From an uncultured Lachnospiraceae bacterium (GTDB taxonomy: Bacteria; Bacillota; Clostridia; Lachnospirales; Lachnospiraceae): a stretch of DNA of 64,000 nucleotides. This document shows positions 15,825-24,378 of the stretch, one piece after another; the stretch's first letter is position 1; every line of letters starts with the position of its first letter. The stretch spans positions 186,001 to 250,000 of the forward strand of contig CAJTLB010000002.1 of assembly GCA_910577045.1 (NCBI GenBank), written 5' to 3'. Under the pieces are notes generated by a model that made no database searches, had not been told where the DNA came from, and saw only the letters and a list, made by a program, of their open reading frames with translations. A program made the position numbers and the translations under genes.

Positions 15825-17384
15825 TTATTTCTTTTCTATTTTTTGTTGCCGCAGTTCTTTAAAAAAACTATACACAATCAGTATCATAATAAGCCCTAAT
15901 GGAAATGCAGCAATAATGGCTATTGTTTGTAGCATAGATAAAGTGCTCTCTGAAAAAAGCAACGCTATTGGAAGCAATAGAAATACCATTGCCCAAAAAA
16001 TCCTTAACCCTTTCCTTGGCTCTTCAATCCTTTTTACGTCTTTTTCTGAATATCCTGCAACTACTAAGGTAATGGCATCAAACGTACTGGAATAAAAGGC
16101 AATCATTGCAATAATTAATACAATTAAAGCAAGATTAGGAAGCCATTTACCTGGCAATAAAAGAAAAATATTTAAAATAATATCTGATGGGGCACTTCCT
16201 TCTGCTAATGCCCCTGCTACATCTAATATACCATTTGCCTGTTGGTACAGTCCAAAGCCACCAAAAGTAATAAAGGATGTCCATGTCCCTAAAAGCCCAC
16301 AAGATAACCCTCCAAAGACTGTCTGTTTAATTGTCCTTCCTTCTGAAATCCTTGCAATAAAGAAAGGGGTTGCCACAAACCAAGCAATCCAATAGGCCCA
16401 ATAAAAAATAGTCCAATCTTGTGGAAAACCATTCCCACCTGTAGAAGAAAGGCGAAGTGGATCCATCCAAGTAGCCATATGGAAAAAATCTTGTACTACT
16501 GTGCCAATTGCTGTAATCCCTGTTTCTATTAAATATCTCTTTGGCCCACCAAAAATAAAAATAACTAACAATAAACAAAATACAAACACACAAATATTTG
16601 CAAGATAAGAAATAGCTTTCATTCCCCATAAAACTGCTGCACTAAATACCAAACCAATAATTAACAAAATAATAATCGACAACATTGGGGTTACTTTTAT
16701 ATGGAGCAGATATGCCAATGCCTCTGATAATAAAGGAGTTGCTGTAGAGAAAGTAGTTGCTGTCCCAGCTAAAAGCCCTACCACTGCAAAAATATCAATA
16801 AACCTGCCTGGGAATTTATCTGTTTTTTCCCCAAGGACTGGCCTACATGCTTCTGATAAGGATTGCTTTTTTCTTTTTTTTACAAACATCATATAAGCAT
16901 ATGCCACGGCTGGAAGTATGTAAAATCCCCATGGTATTGGCCCCCAATGGAACAAAGGATAAGCAGATGCCATATCCTGCCTTTGCGCTAATGTCATATT
17001 CTCCATTGCAAAAGGGGAAGCACCATAATAATACCCCCATTCAATAAGCGACCAATATAAAATATCTGCTGCCATTGTAGAAGTAAAAATCATAGCTCCC
17101 CATTTAAAATTAGAATATAATGGTTTTTCCCGCTTTCCAAGCTGTATAGAACCATATTTCGAAAATGCAAGCCAAATTGCTAAGCCTAATATCCCAAGGC
17201 CAAGCAAAATATAGAAAAACCCAAGATCATTTACAAAAAAACTTCTTAATACTGCTATTAACCCTTTTGCTTTCTCTGGCACTAGCATTAATGCTGAGGA
17301 GATTACTATAATAATAAATAATGGTGTTAAAGTAATCCCCCAGTCAATTCCACTAAAATATTTCTTTTTTATTTGTTTCTCCAT
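15825..17384 (-). CDS. BCCT family transporter, probably for choline or betaine
   Basis: A 519-residue protein with about twelve membrane segments, of the betaine-choline-carnitine transporter family. The central family signature is clear: DWTIFYWAYWIAWFVATPFF (about residues 319-338). Substrate choice is inferred, but choline fits best, because its promoter shares a rare inverted-repeat operator with the LicC-LicA gene, and the region is full of choline-dependent proteins. It would take the place of LicB in the classical lic pathway. AAGGAG lies five bases before the ATG. The neighbour upstream on the same strand is nagA, separated by a 136-base regulatory gap with its own promoter. Confidence 0.88.
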   Translation of the reverse strand: MEKQIKKKYFSGIDWGITLTPLFIIIVISSALMLVPEKAKGLIAVLRSFFVNDLGFFYILLGLGILGLAIWLAFSKYGSIQLGKREKPLYSNFKWGAMIFTSTMAADILYWSLIEWGYYYGASPFAMENMTLAQRQDMASAYPLFHWGPIPWGFYILPAVAYAYMMFVKKRKKQSLSEACRPVLGEKTDKFPGRFIDIFAVVGLLAGTATTFSTATPLLSEALAYLLHIKVTPMLSIIILLIIGLVFSAAVLWGMKAISYLANICVFVFCLLLVIFIFGGPKRYLIETGITAIGTVVQDFFHMATWMDPLRLSSTGGNGFPQDWTIFYWAYWIAWFVATPFFIARISEGRTIKQTVFGGLSCGLLGTWTSFITFGGFGLYQQANGILDVAGALAEGSAPSDIILNIFLLLPGKWLPNLALIVLIIAMIAFYSSTFDAITLVVAGYSEKDVKRIEEPRKGLRIFWAMVFLLLPIALLFSESTLSMLQTIAIIAAFPLGLIMILIVYSFFKELRQQKIEKK

Positions 17385-17395
17385 GTTTGCTCCTT

Positions 17396-17433
17396 ATGTT
17401 CATTTTATTGTTATTTTTATATTATATGAACAT
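17396..17433. promoter_or_regulatory. Choline-circuit operator, copy B1: ATGTTCA-N24-TGAACAT
   Basis: ATGTTCA 17396-17402 and TGAACAT 17427-17433, with a gap of exactly 24 bases. In the minus-strand reading one half-site overlaps the -10 TATTAT and the other abuts the ribosome binding site of the BCCT gene. This is the same placement as copy A at the LicC-LicA promoter. Confidence 0.75.
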
Positions 17434-17460
17434 AATAGCATTTTAGATGTTCAATGTCAA
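17432..17460 (-). promoter_or_regulatory. Promoter of the BCCT transporter gene
   Basis: Minus strand: -35 TTGACA (17460-17455), 17-base spacer, -10 TATTAT (17437-17432). The -35 lies inside operator copy B2 and the -10 overlaps copy B1. Confidence 0.8.
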
Positions 17461-17484
17461 TCTATTTTTCTTTTTTATGAACAT
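17447..17484. promoter_or_regulatory. Choline-circuit operator, copy B2: ATGTTCA-N24-TGAACAT
   Basis: ATGTTCA 17447-17453 and TGAACAT 17478-17484, again separated by 24 bases. It brackets the -35 box of the BCCT promoter. Its centre lies 51 bases from that of copy B1. Confidence 0.75.
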
Positions 17485-17520
17485 AAAATATGGCCCATCT
17501 TATTTTATATTCACTATAGG

Positions 17521-18666
17521 CTAATATTTACACACTACATTTCCATTTTTTATTACCATTTTTACATTTAAATCTTCATCTAATAACACAACATCCGCTT
17601 GTTTTCCACATTCAATAGAACCACGTTCTTTATATATGCCCAAACATTTTGCAGGATTTACAGAAGAACAAGCTACTGCTATTTCCAGTGGTACTCCCAT
17701 TTGTTTCACAGCAGTTTTCATACAAGCCATTAAGTTAGAAACCGATCCCGCAAGTGCACCATCTGATACTAATACAGCTTCTTTTCCCTTTACTTCCACT
17801 TCAAGCCCTCCCAAAGTATATCTGCCATCTTCTAACCCTGTCGCCCGCATACTGTCACTAATAAATACCACTCGTCCTCTTCCAAGCGCAGAAAGCATGG
17901 CACGGACTATAGCAGGATGAAGATGTATCCCATCACAAATAAATTCGGCATATACATGTGGGCTATCTAAAACGGCCCCAACGACTCCTGGCTCCCTATG
18001 GTGGAACGGCGGCATAGCATTAAACAAATGGACTGCATGGTTCGCCCCTGCCTTAAATGACTTTATAGCTGTATTATAATCTGCATTTGTATGTGCAAGG
18101 GAAATATTCACTTTATCCTTCATTTTATTAATAAAATCCAAGCAATTAGGGTTATCTTCTGGTGCAATGCCAATAAACTTTACTAAACCCTCTGATGCTT
18201 TTAAAAATTCCTCTGCTGTTTCCACATTACAAGGAATAATATTCCTCGCATCTTGTGCACCCTTTTTTGCTTTGCTAATAAATGGCCCTTCCATATTAAC
18301 GCCTAATAAGTCTGCCCTTTTCTTTTCCTTTTCTTCTTTCGCTGCCATTTGATATTTTGCCGCTACTGATAACACTTGCTCTAGTTCTGTTATTGGAAGT
18401 GTCATAGTAGCCGGGGCAATCCCTGTTACCCCACAAGAAAGCTCATACTCTGCTATTTTTTCAATTGCCTCTAAGCTCCCATCACAAAAATCATACCCTA
18501 TACAACCATGCAAATGTAAATCAATTAATCCAGGAATTGCATAATAGCCTTTTGCATCAATGATTTCACCACCCGCATCTTTTAAAAACACACCATCTTT
18601 TATGCCAATATTCCCATTTTGAAATACCTGTTCTTTGGTATAGACTTTTGCATTTTCAATTATCAT
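17521..18666 (-). CDS. nagA: N-acetylglucosamine-6-phosphate deacetylase
   Basis: A 381-residue amidohydrolase that converts N-acetylglucosamine 6-phosphate to glucosamine 6-phosphate and acetate. Visible motifs: GLIDLHLHGCIGYDF (metal-site HxH), MEGPFIS (metal Glu), SLAHTNADYNT and AVHLFNAMPPFHHREPG (His ligands), and FISDSMRATG (catalytic Asp). It overlaps the regulator gene by four bases (ATGA), with GGAAGGAGG upstream, so it is translationally coupled. As the last gene of the sialic acid operon it processes the product of NanE; NagB, encoded divergently, takes the next step. Confidence 0.95.
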   Translation of the reverse strand: MIIENAKVYTKEQVFQNGNIGIKDGVFLKDAGGEIIDAKGYYAIPGLIDLHLHGCIGYDFCDGSLEAIEKIAEYELSCGVTGIAPATMTLPITELEQVLSVAAKYQMAAKEEKEKKRADLLGVNMEGPFISKAKKGAQDARNIIPCNVETAEEFLKASEGLVKFIGIAPEDNPNCLDFINKMKDKVNISLAHTNADYNTAIKSFKAGANHAVHLFNAMPPFHHREPGVVGAVLDSPHVYAEFICDGIHLHPAIVRAMLSALGRGRVVFISDSMRATGLEDGRYTLGGLEVEVKGKEAVLVSDGALAGSVSNLMACMKTAVKQMGVPLEIAVACSSVNPAKCLGIYKERGSIECGKQADVVLLDEDLNVKMVIKNGNVVCKY

Positions 18667-19517
18667 GGCATCCTCCTTCCATCTTGTTGCCGTTGTCCTT
18701 CTTTTTCTCCTGCTAATGCCCTTAACGTAGTATCATGCAGATGCTCTTTCCTTCCTTTATCCAGCTCAGCATAACAAGAATAAATAATATCCAACATTAA
18801 AAGTATAGGAAACTGAGGCGAAATTACATTTCCTTGATTAAGATATTGAAGGGATGGCATACGCACCACCTCATTACAATATTCATAGAATTTGTCTGTC
18901 TGGTTCGCTGTTATCAAGACTGTTTTTGCACCACGATGATGTGCTTCACGCAATAAATATAATACTTCTTCTGTATCACCACTAATGCTAATCCCAAAAG
19001 CAAGGCTATATTTATCATGGAATACTGCCTGCATCCGTATTAAATCACTATCACGCAAAGAATCAATATTAACGCCAATCCTCATAAAACGCATTTCCAT
19101 TTCTGCTGCAGCATGGCCAGAACTGCCTCTCCCACATGCTACCACACGTTTTGCATTACTAAGGTATTGTGCAATACGGGAAATTTGCTCTTCATCTACT
19201 AAACTGTACGTTTTATTTAACAGTTCTTGATAAATATTCAGTATCCTTCTGGTATTTCCTGTTATGGTTTCTTTTTTCTCCACAAAAGTTACTTCATATT
19301 GATACATAAATTCCCGGTAGCCCCTATAACCACATTTTTGTGCAAAACGTGACAAAGATGCTTCTGACACATATAGCCGATCGGATATCGCTTTTGAAGA
19401 CAAATCCACCTTCTCTTGATTTTGTATAAAAAAATCTGCAATACTCTTTTCCACGGCTGTCATTTTTTCATAATTCATTTTAATAATTGGCACAACAGAT
19501 TTTACATAATATTCCAT
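18663..19517 (-). CDS. RpiR family transcriptional regulator of sialic acid use
   Basis: A 284-residue regulator with an N-terminal RpiR-type helix-turn-helix (about 1-77, with AISDRLYVSEASLSRFAQKCGY) and a C-terminal SIS sugar-phosphate-binding domain (about 125-255, with VVACGRGSSGHAA and LAFGISISGDTEEVL). Regulators of this family in nan operons usually respond to N-acetylmannosamine 6-phosphate or glucosamine 6-phosphate. Its position between nanK and nagA makes it the likely controller of this operon. The C-terminus is short and charged. Its operator is not certain; a palindrome AAAGTACTTT lies between nanE and nagB. Confidence 0.9.
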   Translation of the reverse strand: MEYYVKSVVPIIKMNYEKMTAVEKSIADFFIQNQEKVDLSSKAISDRLYVSEASLSRFAQKCGYRGYREFMYQYEVTFVEKKETITGNTRRILNIYQELLNKTYSLVDEEQISRIAQYLSNAKRVVACGRGSSGHAAAEMEMRFMRIGVNIDSLRDSDLIRMQAVFHDKYSLAFGISISGDTEEVLYLLREAHHRGAKTVLITANQTDKFYEYCNEVVRMPSLQYLNQGNVISPQFPILLMLDIIYSCYAELDKGRKEHLHDTTLRALAGEKEGQRQQDGRRMP

Positions 19518-19554
19518 TTACCCTCACCCTTTTGCCAAAGTAACCCTTATCTAT

Positions 19555-20436
19555 TTAACGGCAGTGTATAAAATGATAGAAAGCACCTAACATACCTGCA
19601 TCATTTTTATGCTTGGCAAAAGCTATTTCTGTCCGTTTTGCCATATCTTCCAACAAATACTGCCCTACAGATCTTTGGATTTTTTCTTTTAAATACTCTT
19701 TTTGTGCCATAACGCCACCACCCAAGACAACTGCCTGCGGGCTTGCCACATAACAAATATTGGCAATGCCAAGCCCTAATATATCTGCCATTTCATCAAT
19801 AGCCTCTATACAGATTTTATCTCCTTGTTTTGCTTGTTCGAAAATATAATGCCCGTTCCATACTTCTTCTGGTTCTTGCTTCCTATATGCTACCCTCTTT
19901 GTAAGGCTTCCTGCTGAACCTAAAGTCTGGAAATCGCTTCCTCTCATGTGCATATAGCCAAACTCGCCCGCACTATTCCCAAATCCGTGGAATACCTGGC
20001 CATTTAACATAAGGCAACCACCAATCCCTGTCCCTATTGTTAGCATAAGCATAGGATTCATGCCCTTCCCTGCACCAGATATATATTCTGCAAGGCCAGC
20101 ACAGTTTACATCATTTTCTACTTCACATGGAATCCCAAAGGCTTTTTCCATTATTTCTTTTATTTTAGTGCCTGTATAATTAGGGATTAACGCAGAAGAA
20201 TAAATAATCTCACCTTTTTTCGTATCTACCATGCCTGCTGTAGAAATACAAATACCACTATAAGCTTCTTCTTTACAAAATTGGTGGACAATCTCAATCA
20301 CCTTTTCCATTATAGAAGCTCCGCCTTTACTGGCACAAGTCGGGGTTTCATTACGGCTCAAAAATTCACCATTTTCAGCAATTATTCCATATTTTATTGC
20401 TGTTCCTCCAATATCAATACTAATATATTTTTTCAT
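19555..20436 (-). CDS. nanK: ROK family kinase, probable N-acetylmannosamine kinase
   Basis: A 293-residue sugar kinase of the ROK family. The N-terminal phosphate-binding IDIGGTAIKYGII, the catalytic region VENDVNCAGLAEY (general-base Asp) and MLTIGTGIGGCLML are all present. Placement between yhcH and the RpiR gene in a complete sialic acid operon points to N-acetylmannosamine as substrate. The Cys-rich zinc motif (CxCGxxGC) of typical ROK proteins is absent: after GEFGYMHM comes RGSDFQTLGSAG. This is seen here directly; some ROK kinases lack the zinc site. Confidence 0.88.
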   Translation of the reverse strand: MKKYISIDIGGTAIKYGIIAENGEFLSRNETPTCASKGGASIMEKVIEIVHQFCKEEAYSGICISTAGMVDTKKGEIIYSSALIPNYTGTKIKEIMEKAFGIPCEVENDVNCAGLAEYISGAGKGMNPMLMLTIGTGIGGCLMLNGQVFHGFGNSAGEFGYMHMRGSDFQTLGSAGSLTKRVAYRKQEPEEVWNGHYIFEQAKQGDKICIEAIDEMADILGLGIANICYVASPQAVVLGGGVMAQKEYLKEKIQRSVGQYLLEDMAKRTEIAFAKHKNDAGMLGAFYHFIHCR

Positions 20437-20461
20437 ATTTCTATCCTACCATATTTTCTAC

Positions 20462-20911
20462 TTAAATGTGTACTTTAAAAATTGCTTTTTTCACTGGTTT
20501 TGGCCCATCTACCTCCACTGCAGTACGATGACCATCTGCAGGATAGCATATTAAAAAATCTCCCTCCCGTAATATTACAGAACTATTCTTTTCTCCATCG
20601 AGAGGCAGAAAATCCTCCGCCCCTACATACTCTTTTTGAACCATATTCTGAATAAAATTCAAATCAATTTGTTCTTCCCCCCGCAATAACAAATGCAGAT
20701 CTAAATATTGTTTGTGTGCCTCCCAAAAACGTTCCTCTGGCGTGGTCGTTGTATATTCTACTATATTTACAAATAATTGCTTCCCCTCAATTTCATAACT
20801 ACCTTTATTATATTCTGCCAAATTATGTGTTTTGGCATACATAAAACATTTTTTAATTTCCTCTGTTAAAAACTGGTATTCCCCTAAATTTCCAATATGC
20901 CCAAAAACCAT
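20462..20911 (-). CDS. YhcH/YjgK/YiaL family protein (NanQ-like anomerase)
   Basis: A 149-residue cupin-like protein of the YhcH/YjgK/YiaL (DUF386) family. Members encoded in nan operons open or interconvert sialic acid anomers (NanQ/YhcH). Typical features are WEAHKQYLDLHLLLRGEEQI (with likely metal-binding His residues), DLNFIQNMV, and the C-terminal ICYPADGHRTAVE. It lies 18 bases downstream of the transporter stop, with GGAGG upstream, in the operon. The role in this organism is inferred from context. Confidence 0.85.
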   Translation of the reverse strand: MVFGHIGNLGEYQFLTEEIKKCFMYAKTHNLAEYNKGSYEIEGKQLFVNIVEYTTTTPEERFWEAHKQYLDLHLLLRGEEQIDLNFIQNMVQKEYVGAEDFLPLDGEKNSSVILREGDFLICYPADGHRTAVEVDGPKPVKKAIFKVHI

Positions 20912-20929
20912 AATCTTTCCTCCTTTTCG

Positions 20930-22444
20930 TTAGCGATAAATTGTTGTATTCTCTGCTGGGACAGAATTATCCCCCTTAATTTTCCTAGAAATTATACTTG
21001 CCGGAATTCCTACTGCCAAAGATACTGCAATAGAAATTAAAGAGTATGCCCATATAGAAACAAATCCTGCAGGCGCAATATATTTAATGCTTACCATAAC
21101 AATAGAAGCTGCAATAAAAGCAATTGTAGTCCCAAAAGCATTTGCTACTTTTGTAAATGCACCTAAAATAAATGTCCCAATTAAAATGCCTAATACCAAT
21201 CCCATAAACCCGTTAAACCACTCATATGCTGATTTAATTCCACCATTTGCCAGTACAATAGATACTACAATGGCAAATACGCCAACTACTAGAGAAACAT
21301 ACTGCCCAATTTTTGTTTGTTTTTCGAAACTTAATTCTTTTTTAGATAAACGTGCTTGAATATCTAAAGTCCAGCTTGCTGCTACAGAATTAAGCCCTGT
21401 AGATAAAGTAGACTGGGAAGCTGCATAAATAGCTGCTAATAAAATACCTGTTACACCCACTGGAAGTTCAAAAGCAATATACGATGCAAAAATCTGATCC
21501 TGTGCCGCTGCTGGCGGAAGGGTATTTTGTTTATAAAATACATACAAACCAGTTCCAATTAAATAGAATACAGTTGCAATAAAAATAGAAAGCGCCCCAT
21601 TTGTCAGCATCATTTTATTTAATTTTTTGGTATCTGTAGTAGTCGTAAAACGCTGCACAATATCCTGGCTAGATACATAAGAGCCCATTGTATTAAATCC
21701 TGCCCCTATTATCATTAAAAATACGCTGTCTTTTAAAAGATTGATATCGAAAATTGGCTGATCAGGCGCAAGGAATTTCCCTTCTTGTGTAAACGCCTGC
21801 ATAATAGAGCCAAAACCGCCATCTATATGTGCAATTAAAAATAATAATGCAACTGTTACCCCTATTAATAAAACAGAACCTTGGATAAAATCTGTCCAAA
21901 GCACAGATTTTAAGCCTCCTGTATAAGAGTAAATAATGGCAATTACTCCCATAATAATAATCAATAGATTAATATTAATCCCTGTTAAATTCCCAAGTAC
22001 CATACATGGCAAATACATAATAATAGACATTCTGCCAATTTGGTAAATAATAAACATAACTGCCCCTAGGACACGGAGCCCCTTACTTTCAAAACGAAGT
22101 TCTAGATAATGATATGCTGTATCAATATCCAGCTTACTATAAATTGGCAAGAAAAACTTTATAGTAAGTGGAATCGCAAGCAACATTCCTAACTGGGCAA
22201 ACCACATAATCCATGTTCCTGCATAAGAATTTCCCGCAAGTGACAAAAATGAAATTGGGCTTAATAATGTAGCAAAGATAGAGACAGATGTTACCCACCA
22301 TGGCACTGTACCATCGCCTTTAAAATACTCTTTTCCTTTCATATCTTTCTTAGCAAAATAAAGCCCTGCAAACAATACTGCTGCCAAATACACAACCAAA
22401 ATAACTAAATCAACTTTTGTAAATCCCTGCATATCAATACCCAT
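20930..22444 (-). CDS. Sodium:solute symporter, probable sialic acid transporter
   Basis: A protein of about 504 residues with roughly thirteen membrane helices, of the SSS family (SiaT/NanT type). The open frame runs further to a TTG at 22489. ATG 22444 is chosen because GGAAAGGG lies before it and the first membrane segment (VDLVILVVYLAAVLFAGLYF) starts soon after; ATG 22432 is also possible. Family features include the helix-1 region and the sodium-site region with QDIVQRFTTTTD. Between nanA and yhcH, it most likely takes up free N-acetylneuraminate with sodium. No sialidase gene is in the window, so the cell may scavenge sialic acid released by others. Confidence 0.88.
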   Translation of the reverse strand: MGIDMQGFTKVDLVILVVYLAAVLFAGLYFAKKDMKGKEYFKGDGTVPWWVTSVSIFATLLSPISFLSLAGNSYAGTWIMWFAQLGMLLAIPLTIKFFLPIYSKLDIDTAYHYLELRFESKGLRVLGAVMFIIYQIGRMSIIMYLPCMVLGNLTGININLLIIIMGVIAIIYSYTGGLKSVLWTDFIQGSVLLIGVTVALLFLIAHIDGGFGSIMQAFTQEGKFLAPDQPIFDINLLKDSVFLMIIGAGFNTMGSYVSSQDIVQRFTTTTDTKKLNKMMLTNGALSIFIATVFYLIGTGLYVFYKQNTLPPAAAQDQIFASYIAFELPVGVTGILLAAIYAASQSTLSTGLNSVAASWTLDIQARLSKKELSFEKQTKIGQYVSLVVGVFAIVVSIVLANGGIKSAYEWFNGFMGLVLGILIGTFILGAFTKVANAFGTTIAFIAASIVMVSIKYIAPAGFVSIWAYSLISIAVSLAVGIPASIISRKIKGDNSVPAENTTIYR

Positions 22445-22495
22445 GCCCTTTCCGTAACCTGCTTTAAACCACATAAACCACAGGCACAATCTCTG

Positions 22496-23410
22496 TTATG
22501 TTAAAAATGCTTCTTTTGCTTCCAGAATCATATTTGCTGCTTCTTCTACAATTTTATTATCCTGTTCCATTAAAGAAGGAAGTGGTTCTCTTACGCCTCC
22601 TAATGAAAGCCCCTCATTTTTCTTTAAAATTGCCTTGATTACTCCGTACATATTGCCATGTGCAGAACACATTTTATAGATAATTTCATTTACTTTATAT
22701 TGTAAATCACATGCCTTTTCCATTTCCCCAGCTTTTACATACTCATCCATCTTTAAGAACAATTCTGGCATTACGCCATAAGTCCCTCCAATCCCGCCTT
22801 CTGCACCAATTACCCTGCCACTAATAAATTGCTCGTCAGGCCCATTAAAAATAATATAATCCTTTCCCGCTGCCTGTTTAAACATCTGGATATCTTGTAC
22901 TGGCATAGAAGAATTCTTAACTCCAATTACTTTTGGGTTTTTCCTCATTTCCCCAAATAATTTACTCGTTAAGGCAACCCCTGCAAGCTGAGGAATATTA
23001 TAAATAATAAAATCTGTTGCTGGGGCTGCACTACTTATATCATTCCAATATTTTGCCATTGCATGTTCTGGCAGATGAAAATAAATTGGAGGAATTGCTG
23101 CAATTGCATCAACGCCAAGGCTTTCCGCATGTTTTGCCAGTTCCATGCTGTCTTTTGTATTATTACATGCTACATGTGCAATAATAGTAAGTTTTCCTTT
23201 AGCCGCCTTTACTACATTTTCCAAAACTATTTTTCTTTCTTCCACACTTAAATAAATACATTCTCCCGATGAACCATTTACATAGGCCCCTTTTACACCT
23301 TTATCCACAAAATATTGTGTTAAACTTTTAACTCCTTCTTCACTAATATTTCCATTATTGTCATAACATGCGTAAAACGCTGGAATAACACCTTTATATT
23401 TTTCTCTCAT
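22496..23410 (-). CDS. nanA: N-acetylneuraminate lyase
   Basis: A 304-residue DapA-fold aldolase that splits N-acetylneuraminate to N-acetylmannosamine and pyruvate. Key motifs: GAYVNGSSGECIYLS (pyruvate-binding), YNIPQLAGVAL (catalytic Tyr), GVKNSSM (Schiff-base Lys), FNGPDEQFISGRVIGAEGGIG. The sequence resembles the Firmicutes NanA branch. It is followed by the symporter and preceded by nanE within 22 bases, so they share one transcript. AGAGGGAAAT supports the start. Confidence 0.95.
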   Translation of the reverse strand: MREKYKGVIPAFYACYDNNGNISEEGVKSLTQYFVDKGVKGAYVNGSSGECIYLSVEERKIVLENVVKAAKGKLTIIAHVACNNTKDSMELAKHAESLGVDAIAAIPPIYFHLPEHAMAKYWNDISSAAPATDFIIYNIPQLAGVALTSKLFGEMRKNPKVIGVKNSSMPVQDIQMFKQAAGKDYIIFNGPDEQFISGRVIGAEGGIGGTYGVMPELFLKMDEYVKAGEMEKACDLQYKVNEIIYKMCSAHGNMYGVIKAILKKNEGLSLGGVREPLPSLMEQDNKIVEEAANMILEAKEAFLT

Positions 23411-23432
23411 ATTTCCCTCTTTTCTGCGTTAT

Positions 23433-24119
23433 TTATTGTAACGCTTCTGCAAATGACCTTGTAATTAATTGTGGCCTTGTAATAATGGAACCAACTACTA
23501 CACAAAATGCTCCAAGTTCTATCACTTTCCGTGCCTTCTCTGGTGTATTAATATTGCCTTCTGCAATAACTGGATGAGTTGCTTTTGCAATTATTTCCCT
23601 TAATATCAAGAAATTATCCGCTTCAATCTTCATTCCCTTACTTTCTTCTGTATAACCAACCATAGTAGTACCAATAAAATCAAACCCTAGGCTATCGGCA
23701 TATAGTGCTTCTTCAACTGTGGAACAGTCTGCCATAAGAAGCTGCCCCGGATAGTTTTCCTTAATCTTATGAAAAAATTCAGGCAACCCTACATTCCCCG
23801 GCCGTAACCGCCCAGTCGCATCTACCGCAATAATTTCCGGTTTTACCTCCATCAGTTCATCCACTTCCTTCATTGTTGGGGTAATATAAACATTGCTGCC
23901 TTCGTAATCCCTCTTTACAATCCCAATAATAGGAAGGTCAACCTGTGACTGGATCTCTACTATATCCTCTTTTGTATTGGCACGGATTCCTGATGCCCCA
24001 CCTTCCTTAGCAGCTAATGCCATACGTCCCATAATAAAGGAAGAATGGAGTGGTTCATGGGGTAATGCCTGGCAGGAAACTATCAGTTTCCCCTTTAATT
24101 GTTGTACCTTATCGTTCAT
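23433..24119 (-). CDS. nanE: N-acetylmannosamine-6-phosphate 2-epimerase
   Basis: A 228-residue TIM-barrel epimerase that turns N-acetylmannosamine 6-phosphate into N-acetylglucosamine 6-phosphate. Features: KLIVSCQALPHEPLH at the start, IGIVKRDYEGSNVYITPT (catalytic Lys region), AVDATGRLRPG, ADCSTVEEAL and PVIAEGNINTPE. It is the first gene of the nan operon, with AGGAGG upstream and a promoter 23 bases before the ATG. Together with NanA, NanK, NagA and NagB it completes conversion of sialic acid to fructose 6-phosphate. Confidence 0.95.
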   Translation of the reverse strand: MNDKVQQLKGKLIVSCQALPHEPLHSSFIMGRMALAAKEGGASGIRANTKEDIVEIQSQVDLPIIGIVKRDYEGSNVYITPTMKEVDELMEVKPEIIAVDATGRLRPGNVGLPEFFHKIKENYPGQLLMADCSTVEEALYADSLGFDFIGTTMVGYTEESKGMKIEADNFLILREIIAKATHPVIAEGNINTPEKARKVIELGAFCVVVGSIITRPQLITRSFAEALQ

Positions 24120-24141
24120 CCTTTCACCTCCTGATGGTTAC

Positions 24142-24169
24142 AGTATACCGTTTGTAAAAGGAATTTCAA
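24142..24169 (-). promoter_or_regulatory. Promoter of the nan operon
   Basis: Minus strand: -35 TTGAAA (24169-24164), 16-base spacer, -10 TATACT (24147-24142). The spacer ends in AAACGG, as does that of the nagB promoter, suggesting a shared (possibly cre-like) control element. Confidence 0.65.
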
Positions 24170-24185
24170 GGCTTCTAAGACGTTC

Positions 24186-24202
24186 TGAAAGTACTTTTGA
24201 AG
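24186..24202. promoter_or_regulatory. Palindrome between nanE and nagB, possible regulator site
   Basis: AAAGTACTTT (24188-24197) is a perfect palindrome upstream of the nanE -35 and between the divergent units. It is a candidate operator for the RpiR regulator, on position alone. Confidence 0.3.
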
Positions 24203-24298
24203 TTTTCTAATCTACTTTGTAACTTTGCTTATTTTTCTTCTTGTTTTTGGTTATTTTGTACAAATTTTAGAGAATTCTTTCTACATTTTATAGAGATA

Positions 24299-24326
24299 TT
24301 GAAATTGATTTAGAAACGGTTATACT
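24299..24326 (+). promoter_or_regulatory. Promoter of nagB
   Basis: -35 TTGAAA, 16-base spacer, -10 TATACT. The spacer contains AGAAACGGT, similar to the nan operon promoter and partly like a cre site. Confidence 0.65.
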
Positions 24327-24378
24327 ATGTGATAGGAATATTGCACATAACTATTTTTTAAAAGAAGGAGAATGATCA

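Noticed and set aside
16327..16629. Second reading frame inside the BCCT gene
   Set aside because: Out-of-frame shadow on the same strand; the main frame has the family signature.
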